DNA of 64,000 nt, from contig CAMLML010000013.1 in assembly GCA_946481095.1 (NCBI GenBank), positions 5,864 to 69,863 of the forward strand, given 5' to 3'. Position numbers and translations under genes: made by a program. The DNA comes from an uncultured Cellvibrio sp. GTDB lineage: Bacteria; Pseudomonadota; Gammaproteobacteria; Pseudomonadales; Cellvibrionaceae. Positions 56,218 through 64,000 of this stretch are shown in pieces (position 1 is the stretch's first letter; the number at the start of each line of letters is the position of its first letter). The notes beneath the pieces are model-generated. The model did not search any database and was not told where the DNA came from. It saw only the letters and a program-made list of their open reading frames with translations.

Positions 56218-57624
56218 GTGTTTACACTACGCAACAAAGTATTCTTAACGCTTGCCAGTCTAAGTTTAATTCTTACTGCATCTTTCTATATCTACACTGT
56301 CAGCAGTTTTCGTCACAACTTTAATCAATATATTGTCGAAAAAGAAACTCGATTTGCGGCACCTCTTGTTAGCGATCTGGAAGAAAAGTTCAAGCTGCAT
56401 AAAAATTGGAATTGGATCGATGATTGGCAAAATTATCTGGATAGTATTTTTAAAGATTTCCAGCCATCAAAGAATTCACCGGCTTCATCGCCTGCAGAAA
56501 CTGAACATCACGTAAAATTTACAGGGGCCATGCCACCACCGCATATTCTGAATAAAATTACACTGGTTGATCAACATCAGCATACTGTTCACGGGAATCT
56601 ATCAACATTAGGTTCAATTACCCTTGCACTTAAAAATAATGATGAGGTGATAGGATTCTTAATCATCCCCAAAAATCCTTCTCTTCAGGATCTGAAAGAT
56701 GCAGAATTTTTAGAGCTGCAATTAAAGAAATTAGGGATCTCACTGGTACTGACTCTTTTCATAGCCTTTATTGTCTCTATCCCGATAGCACATTTACTAA
56801 CTCATAGAATTAACATTATTAATCAATTTATAGGTCAACTCAGCAAAGGAAATTATAAAAATAAATTACAGATTGGTGGCAAGGATGAACTCAGTGAATT
56901 GGCAGAACACATTAACAATTTAAGTAGTACTCTCGATAAGGCTAATGATGTGCGCAGTCAGTTGGTTGCTGATGTTTCGCATGAATTGAGAACACCGACG
57001 GCTGTTCTAAAAGCAGAACTGGAATCACTTGAAGATGGTGTGCGCCAGTTAGATAAACAGGCTATTAGCCGACTCACGATTCACACCAAAAGGCTCGAAT
57101 ACCTGATTTCTGACCTGTACGATTTATCCATTACCGATTTAGGTGGGATGTCTTATAAAAAAGAAGTGATGCTGTTGACCGAATCAGTAGAAGATGCCTT
57201 GCAATCCATGCGTAGTGAATTTGAAAAAAAACACATTGATTTGCAATTAATTGACAAAACTCATTCAATTTATTTATTGGCGGATAAAAGACGAATACTG
57301 CAATTATTAACCGGATTACTGAAAAATAGTTTGGATTACACTAATAGCCCTGGCGAAACCTATATTATTATGAATAGGTTGGAAAATAAGGTGCAAATCA
57401 ATATTGAAGATTCAGCACCCGGTGTCACAGACGAACAACTTCCAAAATTATTTGATCGACTTTATCGCGGCGATGCATCGCGATCAAGATCATCGGGCGG
57501 TGCTGGACTGGGTTTATCGATATGCAAAAATATTGTTGAAGCACATCAAGGCGACATTCAAGTCACACACAGTAATTTCGGCGGATTAAAAGTCTCCATC
57601 ACATTACCTTGTTACAACCAGTAA
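56218..57624 (+). CDS. Sensor histidine kinase, BaeS-like
   Basis: The 468-residue protein has two membrane segments (about 8-28 and 175-195) enclosing a periplasmic sensor, then HAMP, HisKA with the phosphorylated His in ADVSHELRTPTAVL (about 254) and an HATPase domain with GGAGLGLSICKNIV. The start is GTG at 56218. The response regulator gene begins 20 bases after its stop. BaeS answers envelope stress in E. coli; the signal here is unknown. Confidence 0.92.
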   Translation: MFTLRNKVFLTLASLSLILTASFYIYTVSSFRHNFNQYIVEKETRFAAPLVSDLEEKFKLHKNWNWIDDWQNYLDSIFKDFQPSKNSPASSPAETEHHVKFTGAMPPPHILNKITLVDQHQHTVHGNLSTLGSITLALKNNDEVIGFLIIPKNPSLQDLKDAEFLELQLKKLGISLVLTLFIAFIVSIPIAHLLTHRINIINQFIGQLSKGNYKNKLQIGGKDELSELAEHINNLSSTLDKANDVRSQLVADVSHELRTPTAVLKAELESLEDGVRQLDKQAISRLTIHTKRLEYLISDLYDLSITDLGGMSYKKEVMLLTESVEDALQSMRSEFEKKHIDLQLIDKTHSIYLLADKRRILQLLTGLLKNSLDYTNSPGETYIIMNRLENKVQINIEDSAPGVTDEQLPKLFDRLYRGDASRSRSSGGAGLGLSICKNIVEAHQGDIQVTHSNFGGLKVSITLPCYNQ

Positions 57625-57644
57625 GACCCAGCGAGATAACAACC

Positions 57645-58319
57645 ATGCTTGTTCTATTAATTGAAGATGAAGAAGCGCTTGCCGCTGTCATAACTGATTA
57701 TCTGAAAGCAGAAGGCTATCGACCTACAACAGCAACCCATGTTGATTCAGCATTTGCCCTGCTGAAAGAACAGTCATGGGATCTGGTTATTCTGGATATC
57801 ATGCTGCCAAGTCAGGATGGCAAAACCAATGGATTCGATATCTGCCGTTTTATCAGAGAAAACACCAATATTCCCGTCATAATTACCTCAGCAAGAGTTG
57901 AAGAATCCGATAAATTATTGGGTTTCGAACTTGGAGCGGATGACTATCTGACCAAACCGTTTAGCCCAAGGGAATTGATGGCACGAATTAAAGCCATTTT
58001 AAAACGAACACAATCTACTCAGGAATTCTCAACTGATTTCCAATTAATTTCTGAAAATCTTTCTGTGATTTATAAACATCAGCGAATTGAATTGACATTA
58101 ATTGAATACAGACTTTTGACCACTTTATTTGCGCGTAAAAACACCATAGTGTCGCGCGATATTCTTATGCAAAACGCTTACACTGATCACCGGATAGTAA
58201 GCGATAGAACTATGGATTCCCATATCACCAAACTCAGAAAAAAATTAAACCAGCTATCACCACAGGAGTTGATACATTCTGTATACGGTGCCGGTTATAA
58301 ATTTTCCATGACCGAATAA
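57645..58319 (+). CDS. OmpR-family response regulator, BaeR-like
   Basis: The 224-residue protein has a receiver domain (LIEDEEALA; Asp in LVILDIMLPSQDG; Lys in DDYLTKPF) and a winged-helix output domain (TLIEYRLLTTLF, RTMDSHITKLRKKL). The ATG at 57645 is preferred to a TTG at 57609, which overlaps the kinase gene. It forms an operon with the kinase; the intradiol dioxygenase gene starts 88 bases downstream. Confidence 0.93.
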   Translation: MLVLLIEDEEALAAVITDYLKAEGYRPTTATHVDSAFALLKEQSWDLVILDIMLPSQDGKTNGFDICRFIRENTNIPVIITSARVEESDKLLGFELGADDYLTKPFSPRELMARIKAILKRTQSTQEFSTDFQLISENLSVIYKHQRIELTLIEYRLLTTLFARKNTIVSRDILMQNAYTDHRIVSDRTMDSHITKLRKKLNQLSPQELIHSVYGAGYKFSMTE

Positions 58320-58407
58320 CTTTCTTGATTTTTGCACAATTTTTCGATTTTTTCTGTGCAATCGCCGCCCATACTGACAGCGTCATAAATAAAAAAGGTG
58401 TCATTGT

Positions 58408-59214
58408 ATGAACGATCAATTAAAAAATCCGGCAATAATAAATTCTGAACGAAGAAAAGCATTGGGGACTCTGGGAGCATTGGGAATGCTTGGAGCAGGC
58501 GGAATCATCAGTTGTGGTGGTGGCTCATCCAGTCGCTCATCATCGGTCGCAACCTCATCAACAGCTGTATCAAGTAGTTTAAATTCATCCAGCGTTGCCA
58601 GCTCCAGTCAAGCCGGTGCATGCATATTAATCCCGACTGAAACTATAGGGCCATTTCCTTTATCAACACTACTCGATAATTCCTCGGTACTCAGAGAAAA
58701 CATCTATGAAGATAAAACCGGAATACCTTTAACAGTTAAATTAAAATTAGTGAATGTAAACAATTCCTGCACTCCGGTATCAGGCTATGTGTACATTTGG
58801 CACTGCGATAAAGATGGCCTCTACTCAGGTTATTCAACCGGAAATAATGCAGGTCAGGCAGGAAAAACTTATTGTCGCGGCGTGCAATACACAGACACCA
58901 ATGGTGTTGCATCTTTTAATACTATTTATCCAGGTTGGTATGCTGGCCGGATCACACACATTCACTTTCAAATTTTCCTGACAAACTATTCCAGCTCTGC
59001 GCAATCAACTGCTATTTCACAAATGGCATTTCCAGCGGATATTACCACTGCAGTTTATAACTCATCACTTTACACCAAAGGACAAAACACATCGGTAACC
59101 AGCTTTGCTGCCGATAATGTATTTAGTGATGGCACTACCTATCAAATGGCGAATATTACGGGAAACGTGACTGATGGATATGTGGCAGAACTACAAGTTG
59201 GCCTGGCAATTTAA
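58408..59214 (+). CDS. Exported intradiol dioxygenase-like lipoprotein
   Basis: The 268-residue protein has a twin-arginine-type N-terminus (SERRKALGTLGALGML), a lipobox-like IISC (Cys36), a Ser-rich linker (about 39-68) and an intradiol dioxygenase core. The four iron ligands can be placed: Tyr139 (DGLYSGY), Tyr178 (PGWYAGR), His184 and His186 (THIHF). Cytoplasmic relatives cleave catechols or protocatechuate; the exported form may act on lignin-derived or other phenolics outside. It follows a two-component system and precedes a terminator. Confidence 0.88.
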   Translation: MNDQLKNPAIINSERRKALGTLGALGMLGAGGIISCGGGSSSRSSSVATSSTAVSSSLNSSSVASSSQAGACILIPTETIGPFPLSTLLDNSSVLRENIYEDKTGIPLTVKLKLVNVNNSCTPVSGYVYIWHCDKDGLYSGYSTGNNAGQAGKTYCRGVQYTDTNGVASFNTIYPGWYAGRITHIHFQIFLTNYSSSAQSTAISQMAFPADITTAVYNSSLYTKGQNTSVTSFAADNVFSDGTTYQMANITGNVTDGYVAELQVGLAI

Positions 59215-59221
59215 TAACATG

Positions 59222-59249
59222 GCCGGAGCAAATACTCCGGCTATTTTTC
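59222..59249 (+). terminator. Rho-independent terminator
   Basis: GCCGGAG and CTCCGGC form a 7-bp stem with a CAAATA loop, followed by TATTTTT. It lies 7 bases after the dioxygenase stop. Confidence 0.88.
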
Positions 59250-59420
59250 GACATTTACATCACACTGAATTCCGCAGGCAGATTTAACTTCAGCCCAATT
59301 CCTCACTATTGCTGGCACGTCAATTGGCAAAATTAAACTCAATTTTCAGCAGAAAATGTTATAGTGCGCGACTTCTTGTTGTTGCCCTTAACTGCTTACT
59401 GAACTACAGGTTTTTGTTTT

Positions 59421-61436
59421 ATGACTCCACGCAAAATTCTCGTTACCAGCGCCCTCCCCTACGCAAATAGCGATCTGCATCTGGGGCATATTCTGGAACA
59501 AACCCAAACCGATATCTGGGTACGGTTCCAACAACTGCGTGGACATGATTGTCATTATTTTTGTGCTGACGATGCACACGGCACCGCCATCATGCTGAAG
59601 GCGGAAGAAAAAGGCATTACCCCCGAAGAACATATCGCTAATATCAAACGCGATCACGAACAAGTGTCACGGGATTTTCACATCAACTTCACCTGCTATC
59701 ACACTACACACTCGGAAGAAAATCGTGAATTATCTTATTTGATTTATGAGCGATTAAAAACCAATGGTCATATTGCCAGCCGCAAAATTACCCAGGCGTA
59801 TGATCCTGAAAAAGAATTATTTTTAGCAGACCGTTATATCAAAGGTACTTGTCCCAAATGTAAATCTGATGATCAATATGGGGATAACTGCGAGAAATGT
59901 GGCGCTACCTATTCGCCTATGGATTTGATCAACCCCAAATCAGCGATCTCCGGTGCAACACCCATCGCAAAAGAATCCGAACATTTCTTTTTTACCTTAC
60001 CGGCGTTTGCTGACTTTTTAAAAACCTGGACACGCGCAGGTCACCTGCAAGACGAAGTTGCCAACAAAATGGCTGAGTGGTTGGATGGTGGTTTGCAAGA
60101 GTGGGATATTTCGCGTGATGCACCTTATTTTGGTTTTGAAATTCCCAATCAACCCGGAAAGTTTTTTTATGTCTGGCTGGATGCACCCATCGGTTATATC
60201 GCATCACTGAAACATTATGCTGATGCACGCAATGAAAACTGGCTGGATTATTGGAAACCGGATTCCACAACCGAGGTTTATCATTTTATCGGAAAAGATA
60301 TTGTCAATTTCCACGCATTATTTTGGCCCGCCATGTTGCACTCGGCCAATTTGCGTACGCCGACAAAAATTTGTGTGCACGGATTTGTCACAGTCAATGG
60401 CACCAAGATGAGTAAATCACGCGGTACTTTTATCAATGGCAAAACCTATTTGGAATATTTAAATCCGGAATATTTACGTTATTACTTCGCCGCCAAATTA
60501 ACCAGCGCGGTTGATGATATTGATTTGAATCTTGAAGATTTTATTCAACGGGTGAATAGCGATCTGGTTGGCAAGGTAGTAAACATCGCCAGTCGCACCG
60601 CAAAATTTATCCAGAATTCTGGTGGTGTTTTATCAACAGAAATTGCCAATCCCGATTTGTGGAAACAAGCCGTTGATGCTGGCGAAACTATAGCTGCACA
60701 CTACGAAGCTCGCGATTTCAGCAAAGCCATGCGCGACATTATGGCAATTGCCGATGCTGCCAATGAATATATTGCAGCCGAAGAACCCTGGAAGTTAGCC
60801 AAACAACCCGGCGCAGAAGCAAAAACCCAAGCAGTTTGTACCATGGGGATAAATTTATTCCGTGTATTGCTGACTTATTTAAAACCGGTTTTACCGGCAA
60901 TGACGGCAGAAGCAGAAAAATTTCTGGGTGAAACATTAACCTGGACTGCACCAGTTACATTCCGCAGCGGCAATAAAATAAATGAATTCAAACCGCTGAT
61001 GACACGTGTTGAAAAAGAAAAGGTAGATGCCATGGTAGAAGCAAGCAAAGAAGTCATCGCCAATCTAAAACCAAAAGCAACTGGCCCGTTAGTGGATGAT
61101 CCTATCGCTGCAGAAATTGAATTCGCCGATTTCGCCAAAGTCGATTTACGTGTTGCGTTAATAGCCAACGCAGAACATGTTGAAGGCTCTGACAAATTAT
61201 TGCGTCTGACGCTGGATTTAGGCGGCGAAACCCGAAACGTTTTTTCCGGAATCAAAAGTGCTTATGATCCAAAAGAGTTAATTGGAAAATTAACTGTTGT
61301 CGTCGCCAATTTAAAACCCAGAAAGATGAAATTCGGCATGAGCGAAGGCATGGTATTAGCCGCAGGCCCCGGTGAAAAAGAAATTTATTTATTAGAACCT
61401 CATACAGGCGCAAAACCTGGACAAAGGGTGATGTAG
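59421..61436 (+). CDS. metG: Methionine-tRNA ligase
   Basis: The 671-residue class I synthetase has the HIGH motif in LHLGHILEQ, a zinc knuckle ([17 protein letters not shown]), KMSKS in [11 protein letters not shown] and a C-terminal tRNA-binding OB domain ([14 protein letters not shown]). It charges tRNA-Met. It has its own start after a terminator and is followed by a small unknown gene. Confidence 0.98.
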   Translation: MTPRKILVTSALPYANSDLHLGHILEQTQTDIWVRFQQLRGHDCHYFCADDAHGTAIMLKAEEKGITPEEHIANIKRDHEQVSRDFHINFTCYHTTHSEENRELSYLIYERLKTNGHIASRKITQAYDPEKELFLADRYIKGTCPKCKSDDQYGDNCEKCGATYSPMDLINPKSAISGATPIAKESEHFFFTLPAFADFLKTWTRAGHLQDEVANKMAEWLDGGLQEWDISRDAPYFGFEIPNQPGKFFYVWLDAPIGYIASLKHYADARNENWLDYWKPDSTTEVYHFIGKDIVNFHALFWPAMLHSANLRTPTKICVHGFVTVNGTKMSKSRGTFINGKTYLEYLNPEYLRYYFAAKLTSAVDDIDLNLEDFIQRVNSDLVGKVVNIASRTAKFIQNSGGVLSTEIANPDLWKQAVDAGETIAAHYEARDFSKAMRDIMAIADAANEYIAAEEPWKLAKQPGAEAKTQAVCTMGINLFRVLLTYLKPVLPAMTAEAEKFLGETLTWTAPVTFRSGNKINEFKPLMTRVEKEKVDAMVEASKEVIANLKPKATGPLVDDPIAAEIEFADFAKVDLRVALIANAEHVEGSDKLLRLTLDLGGETRNVFSGIKSAYDPKELIGKLTVVVANLKPRKMKFGMSEGMVLAAGPGEKEIYLLEPHTGAKPGQRVM

Positions 61437-61449
61437 TTGGGGAACTACT

Positions 61450-61878
61450 GTGAACAATAGTAACTTTTTTCGAGAAATCGATGAAATAGTTAAAATTGCA
61501 AAGCAAATAAATACTAGCAAATATGATGACACTCTGGTTAGTGAATACCTAAATAAACTTGATTCACTTTTAAGAAAAGGATGGGAATACGCATTCTATA
61601 GAGAAGACGAAATCAGTGAATCTATGTTACCAGTTCGATATCTGAAACAAAGAAATCAAATAATAGAAAATTTACAAATAAAACTGGGACAGTGTGCAGT
61701 CAAATATCGTTCTGCCATGCCAAATTCACCATCAGATAACAGAGCTCTCACCGAATATTATGAAACATTCGATGAGTTGATTCGTATAAATGGTGGAATT
61801 ATAGCGTTAGATCCTGATTCAGAACTACCGGACAGGTTAATGCCCAAAGAATATGTAGATTTTTGGCTCAAAGGATAG
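61450..61878 (+). CDS. Hypothetical helical protein
   Basis: The 142-residue protein is mostly predicted helix, charged, without a signal peptide or membrane segment. The start is GTG at 61450, with GGGGA eight bases upstream, 13 bases after the metG stop, so it may be read with metG. It is more AT-rich than metG. I do not recognise a family. Confidence 0.55.
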   Translation: MNNSNFFREIDEIVKIAKQINTSKYDDTLVSEYLNKLDSLLRKGWEYAFYREDEISESMLPVRYLKQRNQIIENLQIKLGQCAVKYRSAMPNSPSDNRALTEYYETFDELIRINGGIIALDPDSELPDRLMPKEYVDFWLKG

Positions 61879-61934
61879 CAACCATATTTATTAAATCGAC
61901 AAGCTGAATGATCAACTTGCCTGATCAATAATCA

Positions 61935-63098
61935 TTAATAAAGTTTCGGCAATTCATCCTCAAACAAAACTGCATCACTTTCTTTAAACTTAATAAAATC
62001 TGCTGTTTCAGGATGGCCTTTATAAGGTACGTAAAAATGTTTCTGGTTGTAGCCGCCTTTGGTGGCATTGCGCCACACCATTGCATAGGCGATTCGTCGG
62101 GTTTTGCTATTTGCCAATATACCTTTCAATAAATGTTGGGTATAAAAATTTTTCATAGAAACAGATTCATTGCCACCTTCTGTCAAGGCTGCCAATTTAT
62201 TTTTGGCATCTGCAATGTTAATCAGCTGTTCCAAACTGTTACTGAAAATAACCAACTGTTCTGCAACAGGAGTTTTATTGGCTTCATGACCCAAATCCCA
62301 ATAATCATCCAACCCTAAAATATCGACATAATTGTCGCCGGGATAACCCCACAAATAATCGCGAACAAAATTGGTAGTATCAATACGGGAACGATCAGGT
62401 GAATAGGCAATAATTAAATTCTGCTGATTTTTTTCGCGCAAATAATCAACAGTAAACCGAAAAAGTTTGATGTAATTTTCTTCTGTCGTATTACCCTTTC
62501 CCCACCAGAACCATTCACCGTTATGCTCATGCCATGGGCGAAAAATAACTGGTATCCAAACACTTTTCCCATCGGCTTGTTTTATTTTTAATTGTTCGTT
62601 GAATGCGATAAATTTATCCAGCGATTCAATAAATTTTTTATGTAATTTCCCACCGGGAACAATGTCATGTACAGCCTGGGTTTTATTATCGTTGTGCAAA
62701 CCGCCTGTCACCGGATTGGTGATATGCCAACTAATGGTGATGACACCTCCTCGTGAAAAACCGGCTTTGATCGAATCACGAATCCAATCAAAACTGACAC
62801 CATCCACATTCGCCGCTTCACCCAATTCAATTCGTCCCAAATCCCATCCATACAAAGCCGGAAAAGATCCTGAACTGGATTTAACATCTGACATATCGGG
62901 CAACTTTTCCCAATCATAGCCATAGGCCAGAGAATCCTGATGACCAAACAGGAAAGCCTTGCCTTGTAATGCCCCCAGGTTTTTATAAAGTGCTTTTGTT
63001 TCAGGTGTTACTCTGGAGCCGGATAGTTCCCGATCAATAGGAACAGCCGTGCAGCTCACTGAACAAATCAGTCCAACCAATAAAAGAATCTGTCGCAT
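61935..63098 (-). CDS. GH26 beta-mannanase lipoprotein
   Basis: The 387-residue protein has a signal peptide with a possible lipid-attachment Cys16 and a GH26 catalytic domain. The acid/base Glu191 lies in FRPWHEHNGEWFWWG and the nucleophile Glu307 in ALTEGGNES. No carbohydrate-binding module is seen. The best-known similar protein is the membrane-anchored mannobiohydrolase Man26C of Cellvibrio japonicus, which releases mannobiose from chain ends; this one may do the same. It is divergent from a gluconate-2-dehydrogenase-like gene, with palindromic sites between. Confidence 0.93.
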   Translation of the reverse strand: MRQILLLVGLICSVSCTAVPIDRELSGSRVTPETKALYKNLGALQGKAFLFGHQDSLAYGYDWEKLPDMSDVKSSSGSFPALYGWDLGRIELGEAANVDGVSFDWIRDSIKAGFSRGGVITISWHITNPVTGGLHNDNKTQAVHDIVPGGKLHKKFIESLDKFIAFNEQLKIKQADGKSVWIPVIFRPWHEHNGEWFWWGKGNTTEENYIKLFRFTVDYLREKNQQNLIIAYSPDRSRIDTTNFVRDYLWGYPGDNYVDILGLDDYWDLGHEANKTPVAEQLVIFSNSLEQLINIADAKNKLAALTEGGNESVSMKNFYTQHLLKGILANSKTRRIAYAMVWRNATKGGYNQKHFYVPYKGHPETADFIKFKESDAVLFEDELPKLY

Positions 63099-63155
63099 CT
63101 TATTAACACCCGATTTTTTGGTTTATTCATTTTGTAAGGCTGCGACTTTGCCACA

Positions 63156-63169
63156 TGAAAACGATTACA
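63156..63169. promoter_or_regulatory. Possible LacI-family operator 1
   Basis: TGAAAACGATTACA approaches the perfect palindrome TGTAATCGATTACA and has the central CG that LacI-family sites usually show. It lies 58 bases upstream of the mannanase start. Confidence 0.45.
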
Positions 63170-63233
63170 TCAACTGTCATAATAAAACTCGGGCCAACTC
63201 TTTTATCTTTAATGAGATCAGACAAAATCTTGA

Positions 63234-63247
63234 TGCAATCGATTACA
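63234..63247. promoter_or_regulatory. Possible LacI-family operator 2
   Basis: TGCAATCGATTACA differs from a perfect palindrome by one base and shares CGATTACA with the site at 63156. Centres are 78 bp apart in the divergent promoter region. The right half lies 83 bases before the 63330 start. Confidence 0.5.
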
Positions 63248-63329
63248 AGTTTACAATTATTGACCCGCAAACTGCTCGGATACGCACTACACTTAAGCCG
63301 ATTCCGACCAACAATAACCAGAGGTATCA

Positions 63330-63926
63330 ATGCACCCACAATACACAGACAAGTTTGATCGACGGGAAATGATCAGGTATCTGGCACTGGCATCAGGCTT
63401 GGTACTTATGCCTGCCAGTCTCGAATCACTCGCCGCTTTTTCCAAACCAACCGACCTGACACGATTAGGAAAAAAAGGCCTGCTCAACGCTGAACAATTG
63501 GCATTATTGGCCGATGTCAGTGATGTCATCATTCCTGCAACTGATACACCAGGTGCATTGGCAGCAAGAGCGCACGAATTTATCAATCAATTCGCCATTT
63601 CCTGTCTGGATGTTAACGAACAAAACCAGATTCTGGGAGCTCTTGATAAAATCGCAGTAGAAGCAAACAAAAAATTGAGTACTGGTTTCAAAACATTATC
63701 AACTACCCAGAAAATTCAATTACTGACAGAGTGTGAGCAAGGCAAATCGCCCTTCACAGCAAATGACAGAGAGAATTTTAAACAATTAAAAGGCTGGATA
63801 GTCTTTGCGTACTACACATCCGAACCAGGCGCCACACAAGAACTGTCGTACCTTGCCATTCCAGGTGGTTACAAAGGCAATGTGAAATTCAGCAGCGTCG
63901 GTAAAGCCTGGGCTTTAAGTCAGTAA
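63330..63926 (+). CDS. Gluconate 2-dehydrogenase subunit 3-family protein, Tat-exported
   Basis: The 198-residue protein has a twin-arginine signal (FDRREMIRYLALASG, about residues 9-23) and the subunit 3 family pattern: LLNAEQLALLADVSDVIIP, TDTPGALAARAHEFI, and LKGWIVFAYYTSEPGATQEL at the end. These subunits escort a GMC-type oxidoreductase to the periplasm. A new reading frame begins 33 bases after its stop. GAGG precedes the ATG. Together with the mannanase this suggests periplasmic sugar oxidation. Confidence 0.9.
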   Translation: MHPQYTDKFDRREMIRYLALASGLVLMPASLESLAAFSKPTDLTRLGKKGLLNAEQLALLADVSDVIIPATDTPGALAARAHEFINQFAISCLDVNEQNQILGALDKIAVEANKKLSTGFKTLSTTQKIQLLTECEQGKSPFTANDRENFKQLKGWIVFAYYTSEPGATQELSYLAIPGGYKGNVKFSSVGKAWALSQ

Positions 63927-63958
63927 CTTTTTAAGAACATAATTTTTTAAGAACATCA
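63927..63958. repeat. Tandem copy of TTTTTAAGAACAT before the next gene
   Basis: The 13-base string TTTTTAAGAACAT occurs twice in the short gap between the two genes, ending a few bases before the ATG at 63960. It looks like a recent small duplication that covers the ribosome-site region. Confidence 0.6.
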
Positions 63959-63959
63959 T

Positions 63960-64000
63960 ATGTCAAATATCCTTATTGCAAAATCACCCACTATTTTTGA
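63960..64000 (+). CDS. Start of a downstream gene, probably GMC oxidoreductase (partial)
   Basis: Thirteen codons (beginning MSNILIAKS) are visible before the window ends. Only the position after a subunit 3 gene suggests a GMC-family flavin dehydrogenase catalytic subunit. Confidence 0.4.
   Translation, partial: MSNILIAKSPTIF

Overview
The window looks like a chromosomal segment of a gammaproteobacterium of the Cellvibrionaceae, close to Cellvibrio, Saccharophagus or Teredinibacter. The basis is the serine-rich linkers in several exported proteins, a GH26 mannanase lipoprotein, a DUF1592/DUF1552 pair, and housekeeping blocks in gammaproteobacterial order (rpsF-rpsR-rplI-dnaB; aspS-yebC-ruvCAB-ybgC-tolQRAB-pal-cpoB). 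The base composition is moderately AT-rich. I saw no rRNA, tRNA, CRISPR array or intact transposase. The family assignment is inference from protein style; no database search was made.

Layout. 1-1.7 kb: a VapB antitoxin and panC-panD. 1.8-7.2 kb: a GT-C membrane protein, then a CRP-type regulator divergent from a class III nucleotidyl cyclase with TPRs, followed by a lipoprotein. 7.2-9.6 kb: two small membrane proteins, palindromic repeats and an HtrA-like protease whose 5' end looks frameshifted. 9.7-13.5 kb: the DUF1552 and DUF1592 (haem c, poly-Ser) pair. 13.8-18.6 kb: an S1-type protein, then a periplasmic binding protein overlapping a hybrid histidine kinase. 18.8-31.4 kb: a surface-sugar region with a CDP-3,6-dideoxyhexose pathway (rfbF, rfbG, rfbH, E3 reductase), an SDR, a split transketolase, several polyisoprenyl-phosphate-type glycosyltransferases, GtrA and DUF2304 proteins and a GT-C transferase. 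A 147-bp MITE-like element sits inside this operon.

31.4-49.8 kb is mostly core genes on the minus strand: dnaB, rplI, rpsR, rpsF, a zinc peptidase, cpoB-pal-tolBARQ-ybgC, ruvB, ruvA, ruvC, yebC, aspS, an FmdB zinc ribbon and a GntP permease. Accessory genes (OsmC-like, XRE with a membrane segment, Wzz) are inserted into the normally compact aspS-yebC-ruvCAB block. 50-64 kb: a seven-repeat FG-GAP propeller lipoprotein, tilS, an S9 peptidase, greB, a BaeSR-like two-component system, an exported intradiol dioxygenase, metG, an orphan ORF, the GH26 mannanase and, divergent from it, a Tat-exported gluconate-2-dehydrogenase subunit 3-like protein followed by the first codons of its probable partner.

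The most interesting units are: (1) the split transketolase in the CDP-dideoxysugar operon, which suggests a branched-chain sugar; (2) the cyclase with a guanylate-cyclase-like Glu at the purine position, beside a CRP-like protein lacking the CRP Thr127 equivalent; and (3) the binding-protein/hybrid-kinase pair with no transporter. Start codons were moved from the longest ORF where a ribosome binding site or family length argued for it.
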